From: Euborellia annulipes
Lineage: Eukaryota; Arthropoda; Insecta; Dermaptera; Anisolabididae
NCBI GenBank assembly: GCA_023213315.1
Contig: JAKCPI010002458.1
Location: forward strand, 1 to 64,000
DNA: 64,000 nt
Direction: 5' to 3'
A program made the translations under genes and the position numbers. Below the pieces are notes generated by a model. That model searched no databases. It saw only the letters and a program-made list of their open reading frames with translations, and had not been told where the DNA came from. Of this stretch, positions 45,501-55,343 are shown piece after piece. Position 1 is the first letter of the stretch. Each line of letters begins with the position of its first letter.

Positions 45501-48500
45501 AGCCACTTTATTTTTAATGTTTTATCCTGGTTTTATCTTTTTTGAAATATAGTTGAATTTCCTCCTAAAGCTAGTTTTTTCAATCAAATTTTTCTTAATA
45601 ACTTTTATTATGATTATTAAACCTGCCCAAATAGCTTGAAACATTGCATCAATATTGTAAATTTGGCATATATTGCCAATATTGCAAATCTTGCAAAATA
45701 TTGACAATATTGCAGCAACATTGCCCCCAGGGGCGGATTAAAGGGGGCGATCGCCCCCCAAAAGAAATTTAAAAAGTTATAAAAAATAGTAATTTAAAGA
45801 AATTATGATTTCCGCTCTTTAATTTCAATTGAATTTGTTACCAATCAATTTAAATAAATAGGAAAGAGGTCTAAATGGCCATAGATGCCGACAAAGTCCT
45901 TAAATAAAAAAAAATTAAACCCCCCCCCCCGACAAAATTGCATTAATCCGCCACTGTTGCCCCCATGTCTGCCTCTTTGTAACTTGCAGGAATATTGTGG
46001 CAATATTGATGCAATATTGCTGTATTGAGCTGCAATATTGTTAATATTGTGCAAGATTGGCAATATTACTGCAATATTCCAAGCTATCTGGGTATATAAG
46101 ATAAAAAATAGAAGTCAGAACTATAGTGTGGAAAATTTTCTATTTTATCATTTTCCAAATTGTCTGGCGAAAATAAAAAAAATCTTTCAACAATTAAATC
46201 CCTTTCTAAAAAAAATTTTGAAAAAAAATATCCTCTGAAAGTCTACTTAAGTTCACCACAGGTTATTACTCTGTTTGACTTGAAAATTATCTGAGGTTGC
46301 CTATACATGCACCCATATCTAATGAAATTAGCGGTGTTATCGAAAAAAAATAAATTAAAATTTAAAAAATAAGTGGTACCTTAATATACAAATTTAATAT
46401 AGGCTCCCATTCTGATAAAACTTAAAGCTAATTTTTTAGTTGGCTTAAATGTATATAGAAATTTTATATATATATATATTTATTTATAAATGGGTTGAGA
46501 ATGTGAAGATGAGACATTCTTAATTAATTTTCTATTATATATATTAGGGTGGGCCGAAAAAACTCATTTTTTTATTTCGAAGTTGTAATAGCGCGGTTAA
46601 GTTGTGAATTATACAGCCAAAAAAAAGAAAAAGAAAATTATTAAAATCGGTTGACATCCGGTCGCGCATAGGTCCTGAAGGTTGACAAAATATGAAAAAA
46701 CTTCATTTTTTTTAGTTTTTTTAATTTTTGAATTAGATGTTTTCGTAATGTAATAGTTTGTAACGTCTAAAAACATTGTGTTTTAATTTGGTTTAGATCA
46801 TTTGATATCTTCCGGTCGGGCATAAGCCCCAAAATCCAAAATAATGAAAAAGTTACATTTTTACGAGTTTTTTTATATCTTATACTTTTTTTAACGTAAT
46901 AGTTACAGTATTTTTATTTTTGAACATGAGAACATTGTGTTTTATTATGGTGTGAATCCAAAAAATAAAAAAAATAATCGCAAAAATGAAGTTTTTTTTT
47001 TCATATTTTGTCAAACTTTAGGGCCTATACGCGTCCGGAAGATGTCAACCGATTTTGATATTTTTTTTCTTTTTTAATTCGAAACTTTTACAACTTCCAA
47101 ATAAAAAAAATGAGTTTTTTGGGCCCAGCCTAATATATACAAATTAACCCACAGATAATCTAATATATACAGATATATATATATATATATATGCAAAGAT
47201 AACATTAGCTTAATGAATTGTCTGAATGGGGACGATAAAGTGAGTTATAATTTAGTATTTTATTCAAATGAAAAATTAAAAATAATATTCTTTAAATACT
47301 TGTATAAAATTAGGATAAAAACATGCCAAGCATATCAAAACAAATAGCGTCGCCAACACTGACAACAACAGCCATGCCGATCCAGCTGAGTATCATGAGA
47401 AGGAAGAAAAGCCAGAATTGGTAGAGGCCAGAGACTTCGGCGTCGGATGTAGCAGGTTGTCGTATCAAATCATTCAGCACATGATTATTACAATGTATAT
47501 CACAATGAAAACTGACTCGCGAGTCACAATAAGGCACGCTATTTGATTTCGGTGTATATATATGGGACATGACGAAATATAAACAATCTTTAATAAAATC
47601 TGTCTTTTCGAGAGGAACATCGCTTATAAAACTTAACGTCTTTGGTTGACTAGCTAAATTACAAAATTCTTTTATTTTCCAATTTTCACAAAGATCTCGG
47701 GCAAGAAGTTCACTTTTTTCAATGGAACAGAGGAACTGAAAAAGAAATAAAAAGAAATCATTAATTTTACTGAGGGGGACTAAACATAAAAATAAAATTA
47801 ACTTTAATTATTTTAAAATTTACTAAAAATTTGTGTTTAGAGGATATAAAAGCAACGATAGCCACTACATTGCTATCAGTTGTTAGTAAAAGTCAGTTAT
47901 ATTAACTGTTTCGGGTAATCCGGCATAGGGCCGGTCCCGTTTGGGCTGGTTTAACAAGGGTCTACTGTATATTTAATTTAATGGCTATGGAAAATATTAC
48001 TGAGCTATAGTCAAGGTCGTTTAAAAAAAAACAAAAAAAATAAATAAATAAAGTATAATAGAGAGAAATTATATACGCTTTAAAATTTGTTCTTTGGGGG
48101 GAAGAGGGGATCCGGATCATCAAACCTCTCCAGTAAAAATTTAATTTCTCTATGGTATACTAATAATACAAGCATCATTTTAATGGTAACTTTTTTGGTT
48201 CAACGGCAATTCCTTCTTTTAAAAAAACAATGAAATAATCACATGAGAAAACGTGTGGAGGAATTTTTTTTCGAGCCCCGAGATAATTCCTTCAGATTCT
48301 TAAGTAAAATGCCCTCCTGTACAGCGTAGAGCTGTGAATCTTCCATCCTCTTGCGAAGATTCGTAATTGCTCACACCTCACCCGCTATATCCTATATTTT
48401 TTTTTTTTGTTGAGGGATGTTTAAGGAAGGGTGAGAGAGGGTCTGTTAGCTGGAATATGTAGATCAGTGAAAAAAGTGCTAAAATTACAGAAAAAATTGA

Positions 48501-50982
48501 TCATTTTTAATGATAACAAACGAAACAGGCCAAGAATTATCAATACCAGAAGCAGGAGGTTTACTTGGCGTGAAGTTGCAGGTGGAGATGCAATATGGGA
48601 ATATCTTTAATTGACTGATGTTTTGGATGACTTACCGCTTTTTATCAATTAATTTTGTAAATTTCAGACCGGATGATGGTTACTTTTGTTAACCGAAACC
48701 AATTTACTGCTGTTGTTCGTCAATAATAAAAAATCCTGACAATAAATTTTATTTATTTATTTATTCCCATATTGCATCTCCACCTGCAACTTCACGCCAA
48801 GTAAACCTCCTGCTTCTGGTATTTTTAATGATATTTTTGCAACTTAAGGGACAAAATCCTCCCCCACATCCCCAGCTTGGAACCAAATGTTCAAGTTTTT
48901 GAACTTCACACCTCTATAGACCTCCTGAAGAAATGTTAAGGCTAAAATATTTTTTTTCATCCCTCCAAATTTAATTCATGGCCCTAAAATTAACGAAAAG
49001 GGTTGGAAATAAGTAAGGGGCTCTCCTCCGAAAAAGGTGGTGGGGTAAAACGGAGGTCATATTTGGATTTAGGAGGTCATTTTACTTGAGAATCTGAAGG
49101 AATTATCTCGGAGCTTTTTTCATGCCAAGTAGTGTTATTTGAATAACAAATTTAAATCATTTTTATTTAATAAATTCAGCCTTCAACAGCTAAGATTGTT
49201 AGGGTCAGATATAATTTTTCTTTGGTATTTCTCATTCTTCTTTACCATTAATAAATGATTGATACTTACTTCGCAAGATACTGAACTGTTATCACTTTGT
49301 GACACTATATTTGATTCATGGCACGGATCTGAATTATTGCACAGTTTAAAAACAGTCTCTACACCGCAATCCACTTGAACATTTCGAGTAGATGGTATTT
49401 CCGGAATAAATTGTATTAAAAAAAATGAAATTACTGTTAAAATTTGAAATAAAATAAATAATAATTTTTGTTTATGAAAACGATCCGCGATCGCACCAAA
49501 TATCGGTTTAGCTAATAATCCAAAAAATGGTAAAACTAAATAAATGGTCCCAACAATCACACTTGAGAAACCAAGTTGTTTGGCATAAGTAGAAAGAAAT
49601 GGTACAATTGGAGCGGTTCCTGAAACAAACAAAAAATTCACTTAATATTGATTTTACTTACGGTTTGGAATTTATTGTATTCTAAGGGCAGTCATTTTGA
49701 GTGATTTCACCCCCTCCCCCTTCAGGAGAAGAAAAGTATTATAAAAAATAACTAAATAGAAAAATAAACAATCTCTGTCTGTATTTACCCTTTTTTTAAG
49801 ACCGAATACATAATCATTAATTAATAGAGATAAGATATGAAGGTGATTTATAGTAGTTAATCCTATTTTTTAAAGAAAGGATAAAAAAATGAAAGTAAAG
49901 ATAAAGGAAAAATTATATATTTATAAAAATAAAAAAGTATTGTAAATCAAGACTTTTCCAAATGGCTACAAATAATGACTAATTGATTTTAGTTTTTTCT
50001 TTATTTATTTAATTCACTGAAGTTTCGGTTTCGTGTTTGAACCATCTTCAGAGTTAGCGAAAAGTCATTATGAAAGTGTCACAGTGGATTTTATACATAT
50101 TTGAACCAAATCTCATATAATAAATATGGCGATGACCAGAAACATCAATTATGTAGTTTATTATTAGGTATTATTACGTAAATTATGTACAGAGAGCGAC
50201 AATATTAAGTCCCCCCGTTTTCTACATGTGATTATTTCATTGTTTTTATAAAAGAAAATTAAAATCTTTATTGGAAATTTCCTAGGTTTGAACCATGAAA
50301 GTTTCCATTAAAAACTATTAAATAATAACAAGAAAACGCTTGGGTGGGACTTAATATTGTCCCTCACTGTACCTGCTCATCGTTCTGATTGTTTTATGAA
50401 AGTAGATGCAACCTACTTTGCCTGACATCTCCATCCTCCTATCTTAATACTTTTGCATACAAATTTGACATTGTAGAGCATTTAATTTTCTTTATAATTC
50501 TCATTAAATGCCAATCTATAAAATGTACTCCCATCCCCTCCACCCTAAAAAAAGTTCTTATAGACCTGTCCTTATTTCTAATATGAATTTTAAATGCCAT
50601 TTAATACGAATCGAATGGATGAAATCTTTTTTTTTAATTAAAGTGCTCTTTTCAGTGGGACAAAGTCCAAGTGTCAAAGGTCAATGGAAAAAATTTGGAA
50701 TGGCTGACTAAAATAGCCTTAAAAAGTTTTTGACATTACAACCCTTCTGATTTTCAGATTATTTTCTAATATTTGTAATAAATTTATATTTAAAAAATTT
50801 TTTTAACTATATGATGCAATCATATCCTTTAAAGTCCTGATGAGCTTCAACATATTTTGTGCCAACAACAGGCTATAGTAAGATTAAATGAAATTAATTA
50901 AATAAATGAATATACCTGCATTCCATAGAAAATAATGGCCTTTCATAGGGAGTAAATCTTTATTAATTTGAAATCGTCCCAT
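36533..50982 (-). CDS. MFSD6: MFSD6-like major facilitator, nine coding exons, 586 aa
   Basis: Multi-pass membrane protein of the MFSD6 family of the major facilitator superfamily; the substrate is not established. Exons, in transcript order: 50916-50982, 49270-49619, 47327-47735, 44948-45135, 44739-44875, 43134-43255, 42096-42338, 40908-41069, 36533-36615. They sum to 1761 nt (587 codons including stop) and every junction keeps phase. Seen: TM1-3 with the loop motif GAIADRFHKQK, a long Cys-rich, Asn-rich extracellular loop (about residues 100-245), then LYQFWLFFLLM...GDAICFDMLG, FGQQRLWGAIGWG, a TM7 exon ending IWQFLFW joined to HLEELA, LEGLVMAIQCF, GHIHAMSMVLFAFGIRFLLYSWLQNPW, LLQGPSLGIFYA, and a short tail QDEQQQVYS. 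The third intron has a GC donor. A 3' splice site 21 nt before the ATG (TTTCAG after a T-run) implies a 5' UTR intron. Introns are full of repeats. The family call is firm; the exact paralogue is not. Confidence 0.93.
36737..38298. mobile_element. 1.56-kb nearly perfect palindromic element in MFSD6 intron 8
   Basis: Starts TACCGGGTGGGCCATTAGTG and ends with its complement, next to TA. The two arms of about 730 bp are reverse complements differing at only a few per cent of sites; the centre is near 37515. Each arm carries an internal CAGGGTG(C/G)-type box and the same 90-odd-codon open frame (37084-37449 on plus and 37631-37945 on minus), which has no recognisable protein. Probably a fold-back DNA element of Tc1/mariner type judging by the TA flank. 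Confidence 0.8.
38926..39837 (-). mobile_element. Mariner element with deleted transposase gene
   Basis: Termini TTGGGTTGTT(G/C)GGAAA(A/G)TAAT are flanked by TA (38924-38925 and 39838-39839). It is 912 bp against about 1.3 kb for intact mariners. It lies in MFSD6 intron 8, in the same orientation as the gene, and shares its terminal 80 bp with the 334-bp copy at 33820. Confidence 0.95.
39009..39675 (-). pseudogene. Mariner transposase, broken
   Basis: On the minus strand from 39675: 'MESKKHHFRHILLF' (family N-terminus), then in another frame FAKFRSGDFDVEHAPRSGRP, an internal deletion, GDEKCLVYKK (first catalytic Asp region), LSVWWDYKGIV, NSEVFCHQLDKLK, a damaged QDN block where the HQDNARPH motif should be, an in-frame stop, then PHPPYSSDMAPSDYYLF and VKNHLDQFFASK. 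Multiple frame breaks and the lost middle mean it cannot make active enzyme. Confidence 0.9.
42536..42918. mobile_element. TTAA-type MITE, copy 2 (inverted), in MFSD6 intron 6
   Basis: Starts next to TTAA (42532-42535) with GAGACGCGTCTCG and ends with CGAGAAGCGCACC next to TTAG. The interior (CTATAAGTTGTAGATA, GAGGTCGATAGCTTCAAAAT) is the reverse complement of 24053-24435. Confidence 0.8.
43707..44004 (-). mobile_element. Palindromic retroelement-like insertion #6, MFSD6 intron 5
   Basis: Arms 43736-43835 and 43897-44004 are reverse complements; the unique tail (43707-43735) is on the left. The perfect 14-bp duplication aaaaataaatttcg is at 43693-43706 and 44005-44018. The right arm has CTGAAGA (43905-43911), a GATTC/GAATC stem and GAAAT (43933-43937). 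In the left arm the GAAA is changed to TAAA. Confidence 0.85.
44040..44620. repeat. Interspersed repeat with a nested MITE
   Basis: The outer repeat (44040-44232 and 44490-44620) shares 'GGCTAGTCTAACAG', 'ACGCCATCTTA' and 'AAAACATGC' with the core of 53530-54328. Nested at 44233-44489 is a MITE with 38-bp perfect inverted ends starting TATGGACCCTGTTATGC, probably inserted at TA. Confidence 0.75.
45626..46092. mobile_element. MITE rich in GCAATATTG, with a nested hAT MITE
   Basis: Ends CCCAAATAGCTTG and CAAGCTATCTGGG. GCAATATTG-type palindromes recur through both halves. At 45728-45956 a hAT-type element (CAGGGGCGGATTAA...TTAATCCGCCACTG) is nested with flanking ttgcccc(c), and that element itself carries a SINE tail fragment (about 45868-45916). 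Located in MFSD6 intron 3. Confidence 0.75.
46543..47134. mobile_element. TIR element, Tc1/mariner-like, MFSD6 intron 3
   Basis: Ends TTAGGGTGGGCCGAAAAAAC and the complement of GTTTTTTGGGCCCAGCCTAA, flanked by TA. Inner blocks with TCCGG(T/A) and AACATTGTGTTTTA repeat at roughly 180-bp intervals. No transposase. Confidence 0.7.
48272..49120. repeat. TIR repeat hosting palindrome #7, MFSD6 intron 2
   Basis: Ends share GAGATAATTCCTTCAGATTC in inverted orientation (about 48283 and 49095). The interior is unique apart from the nested element at 48516-48820. No coding content. Confidence 0.6.
48516..48820 (-). mobile_element. Palindromic retroelement-like insertion #7
   Basis: 60-bp perfect arms (48541-48600 and 48764-48824, starting ACCAGAAGCAGGAGG). 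The unique tail of about 26 nt is on the left (48516-48541). The 13-bp duplication atttttaatgata is at 48503-48515 and 48821-48833. The centre holds GGATGATGGTTAC...GTTAACCGAAACC (48671-48700), the same hairpin type with a degenerate first core box. Confidence 0.85.
50190..50369. mobile_element. Tc1-like MITE (GACAATATTAAGTCCC family), copy 1
   Basis: Ends CAGAGAGCGACAATATTAAG and the complement, flanked by TA (50188-50189 and 50370-50371). Second copy at 61042-61246; internal fragments near 48211 and 55525. On the right of 49620-50900 no other feature was recognised except a hammerhead-like hairpin on the minus strand at 50022-50051 (CTGAAGA...GAAAC). Confidence 0.8.
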
Positions 50983-51770
50983 CTTGTATGTTACTCTGAA
51001 ATGAAAAAAAAAAAAAAAAAAATTACTATCGAATGTTTTATTATCAATTAAAACGTGAGTTATTTGGAAAATTACTAGTCATTAATTTTAATCCTCTTTA
51101 ATCTATCATGTAATTTAAATGTGTCAATGTTAAAATAATTAAAAATGTCATGAAAATATTAAAAAAAGAAATGAAATTGAATTAAATTTGTCAAAAATTT
51201 AATAATAAAATAGCGTACTTAAAAACTATTCAAGTGTATAAAATTATTGAAGTATTTTTAAATATAGAGTAAAATTAATTCAACCTATTGAAAAAGTATT
51301 AAATTATATAATATATTATGAAATATATAAAATAATATATTTATTTTTTTTTTTTTTTTCTTATTTACTTACATTAAATTGTTAAATAATCAGAATGGAA
51401 TAATTATCAATTTTGAAGAACCATGTCATTTGTACAAAGTGAAATTATAATCGATTATTGAGCAAAAGACAGGTAGGCAAGCAATGCTGACAACGTAAAA
51501 AAAAAATATACACTAAATTCTTTTTTATAAAGTTTTGTATATAATTAAAATTTTCTAATAAAATCTTTACATATTAAGCCCATTTTTTAGAATATTATAA
51601 ATTTTAGGAAATTTAATAGATGATTTTTTGATCTGAGGAATTTTTTAAATTATATATATTTGGTAATCCTGACTTCTTGACACATGCTTTCATTCAAATG
51701 TCAAAAAATAGAAAAATATGAACCAACCTGAATTTAATTAATCTCTCAAAAATTAACAAATTCCATTAAA
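50983..51770. promoter_or_regulatory. Head-to-head intergenic region of MFSD6 and the zinc-finger gene
   Basis: The two genes diverge from here. On the minus strand GTAAGT (complement at 51367-51372) is a good donor for a 5' UTR exon of MFSD6, with the matching acceptor at 51004. On the plus strand ACAG|GTAGGC (51469-51478) could be the donor of a zinc-finger 5' UTR exon. If both are used, the two transcription starts lie within a few hundred bases, implying a shared bidirectional promoter. Inferred from splice motifs only. Confidence 0.4.
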
Positions 51771-53482
51771 ATGGAACTTAATTATCCGATTCACAAGGGT
51801 ATTTTGTCTAATTTTTACTTGTCAAAAATAAAGATTTCATTTTAATATTACATTTTTCAGGCCCTCTATTTCCATGTCTCTCTTGTGATAAATCATTTAT
51901 AAGTATGTTTTATTTGGATAAACATGTAAAAAGATGTCAAGATAATTTTGTAGATCATTTCTCTAAAAATAAATTCCTTTATATTAAAAAAAAGAGTAAG
52001 TATCATATACTTTTATAGTCTTAACATATTTTGTATTTTAGAAATGTTCAAATTTATTTTTACCAATAGACCTTTTTTAATCTAATTTATTAATATATTA
52101 TCTAAATGCTATAGAGAAGTTTGAAAAATTTTTAAACGAAAAAAAAGGATAAGTGTTTAAAAAAAAGACTTTTGGACCTCCCAAAAAAAAACACATTCAT
52201 CTGACCAAACGAGCAAAAATGGATCAAAATCAGATCCCCTAATTTGTACACAATTACAAAACTCGAGCTGTTGAACTCTATGTTAGTCTTTAGTTTAGAT
52301 AATAGAATTACTTTCTCAAAATTTGACTTTAAAAGAAGACAACTCTACACACTTTTCTGATCATTAAAGAAAGGAATTTTATTAATATTCAAATAAGTTT
52401 TTGGAACCATTATCAGAGCTGTAAAGGCATATATATATTCTCCCCAAAAGGCATATACTAATCTCTAGTCAATTTTTTTTCTAGGTATCAAGATAAAAAT
52501 AAAGTTAAAGAAAATAAGAAAAGAGGAAGATGATATTTTAAAACAAATTTGTGATATTTGTGGTAAACGAATTTTAAGAAAAAACTACAAAAGACATCTT
52601 CAATTACATAATCGGACATATAACTGTGATTTGTGTAATAAAAAATTTAAATGTCAAGATTATTTAACTCGTCATATGAAAAGACATTTAGGTGAACCGC
52701 AATATCAATGCAACCTATGTCCAAAGAAATTTTACGAACAGGGTATTTTTAATAGACATCAAAAAGTACATACAGAAGAAAAGCCATTTCAATGTGATTA
52801 TTGTTCGAAAAAACTTAAATCAACAAGTGAATTGAAAAGTCATTTGAGAACTCACACCGGTGAACGACCTTATAAATGTGAAATATGTGATAAAAAATTT
52901 AGTACTCAAAGTATATTGACTGTTCATTTACGTGTGCACACAGGCGAGAAACCATTCGCTTGTGATATCTGCCCAAAATTATTTTCGACTAATAACGCTC
53001 TACAATATCATAGGCGATCTCATACCGATGAAAGGCCATATACATGTAATGTATGTTCAAAAGGATTCCGACGTCTTGATACATATAAAAATCATGTTCG
53101 TTTACATACCGGTGATACGCCTTATAAATGTCCGCATTGTTTTATGAAATTTGCACGAAGTTATTCCTTACAAAGACATTTAATAACACATACTGGTGAA
53201 CGTGACTATCTTTGTCAATTTTGCTCGAAAAATTTTACTCAACCAAGTTCTTTAGAATATCATTTAAGAACGCATACTGGAGAAAAGTCATTTATATGTC
53301 ATATTTGTGGAAAATGTTTTACATTGAAATTTTATTTAAATTCTCATTTAAGAACGCATACAGGTGAAAAACCATTTGATTGTCCATATTGTGATAAAGG
53401 ATTTACCCAGAAGAGTACACTTAAAATACATATAAGAGCTCATTTTAATGCAGTGAAAAAAAAGAAAGAGCCGTCCCACTAA
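51771..53482 (+). CDS. C2H2 zinc-finger protein, three coding exons, 386 aa
   Basis: Probable nuclear DNA-binding protein. Exons: 51771-51798 ([10 protein letters not shown], tentative), 51861-51995, 52485-53482; phases agree (1161 nt, 387 codons with stop). Exon 2 encodes an atypical C2HC finger (CLSCDKSF...HVKRC). Exon 3 encodes eleven C2H2 fingers, from CDICGKRI to CPYCDKGF, most with TGE(K/R)PF-type linkers, then a short basic tail KKKKEPSH. There is no KRAB, BTB or ZAD domain in the part seen; such a domain could exist on an unrecognised upstream exon. The first exon is supported by ATG, matching phase and a GT donor, but the 62-nt intron is short and its donor weak. Fingers 2-11 are certain. 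An AATAAT signal-like sequence follows about 40 nt after the stop. Orthology cannot be assigned. Confidence 0.9.
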
Positions 53483-53529
53483 ATTGTTAGTATGTCCTTA
53501 TATAACTGTTATATATATATAAATAATGA

Positions 53530-54328
53530 AGGATGTGTAAAGGCAGAAGCAGCCAAGAAATAATGCTCTGAATTCTTTATCAATTGGTCGGAAACTTTTT
53601 GGTGATATCTCCTACTTCACTCCTTTAAGGGGGTTCAGGAGCGATGCCTAAAAAAAACTAGACTATTATAAGGAATTTTTCAATGCGGTTTTTTTTAAAT
53701 GAATTAAATTCATAAGAAATTATTGGAACATCGAGCTATAATTTTTTTAATGACTTATTAAAAAATTATCGTAATTAATTTTTTTGTTATCAAGCAAATT
53801 CAAAAAAACAATCTGTCCCAATAATCTTTAATTTTTTTTTAATTTAAAAATGAATTTATTGTAATTATTAATCACATATTAATTAAGAAATTTTTAAAAT
53901 AAGCTTAGATGATTTATTTAAAAACCAACTGTCAAATTAGTTCAGCATTCTTGCAATAGATGGCAGGCTAGTCTAACAGCCGATATAGTATTAGCCTATA
54001 TCTGGCCTATATATATTTTTATGCTTTTATAAAAGATACATAATATATAATAACATTTATAAAGTATTTATTGTTAAAAGATCAATGAAAATCAACCAAA
54101 TGCATTAAATATTATTAGCTACCATTCTGCATCTCTTGGCAAATTTTTGAATTACTTGATTTTTTGGGCATACTTTTTATGATACACAACGCCATCTTAG
54201 CAGGAAAAACATGCGTAACCACTTCGCTCCCGTTCCTCCTTTAATTGGTGTATATGTTGCCAAATCTTCCCGCTAATTGGTAAAGCATTCAGAGCATTTC
54301 TTGACTGCTTCTGCCTCTACACATCCTG
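53530..54328. mobile_element. TIR element of about 0.8 kb after the zinc-finger gene
   Basis: Ends of about 50-100 bp are inverted: GGATGTGTAAAGGCAGAAGC at 53531 and its complement at about 54303-54322. The core (53940-54260) matches the outer repeat at 44040-44620. No coding capacity. 54330-54661 is AT-rich without recognised features. Confidence 0.7.
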
Positions 54329-54661
54329 CACATACCACAGCCAGTACTTATATATAAAAAAAATACCTCTTTTTTCGTTAGAAACAGTTCTTTAGCAAAT
54401 TTCACTCGTTATTATAGAAAAATATCTTTTTGTTATAGGCGAAACAAAAAAAGTAATTTTTCAAAAATTTTTATAGTGGTCTTTTGGCGATAGATTTATT
54501 CTTAAAATGACAATCAGGCCAACGTTATAGTGAAAAGTTTTTTTTTATGAATTGTTGAAGAAAAATAATGATTTTCTTTAATATATCTCTACTATGAAGT
54601 TGGCCTGCTTGTCATTTTCGCAGAATAAAAATTTTAGAAAATTTCACTTGTTATCATGATA

Positions 54662-55343
54662 CTAAAAAATCTGGTGTGACTGGCGCACAGCACACAACTT
54701 TCTCTTACCTTCGGTAATCGAAAGTTGTGTTCTGTGCTTGTCACACCAGATTTTTTGTGTCGACATGTATTTAGTTCCCGGCAGTAGGGAATATTTGAAT
54801 TCAGATGTAAAATTTATAAGTATGGGAAAATATTTATATTTTGTTACCATGGCAACCATTTCTCCTATCTTTTCTATGGAGTGCAAGAGTAAAGTGGTCT
54901 TCAAACAATTTTGAGGGCAAAACGAGAATATACATTTGAAAGAGCATCTAAAAAATAATTGATTTTTGAATTTTAATCAAAATCGTTAGAGCGAATTTTG
55001 AGAAAATCGAAAAAAACTGAAAAAGTACATCACTAAAGTACTAGTACTCTTTGGCCGATTTTGATTAAAAGCTTATTTTTCCGGTCCCGGGAGGTGTTTA
55101 ACTTAAATATAAAATTTCAACCTCCTAGCTCAATTCCTTCATGCTTAAAATTGAACACACACACACCCACCCACACACACACACACACAGACAGACCATG
55201 TCGCGAAAACCACTTTTTTGGATTCAGGGGACCTCAAAACGTGAAGATCCATCAAAATCTCGACATCGAATTTTTGACATGAAACCAATACTTTCTCTCT
55301 ATATATATATTACATATATACATAGGTAAGAGAAAGTAAAAAA
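54662..55343 (+). repeat. 0.69-kb hairpin-headed repeat, full length
   Basis: Complete copy with a nearly perfect head hairpin (54668-54753), all internal blocks, a (CA)n tract (55156-55188) and the tail hairpin ending AGGTAAGAGAAAGTA. Very similar to 23343-24035 and 5347-6036, suggesting recent activity. Confidence 0.85.

Noticed and set aside
45626..46092. CRISPR-like or satellite array from the repeated GCAATATTG
   Set aside because: The units are irregularly spaced, occur in both orientations and are bounded by inverted ends, so this is a MITE.
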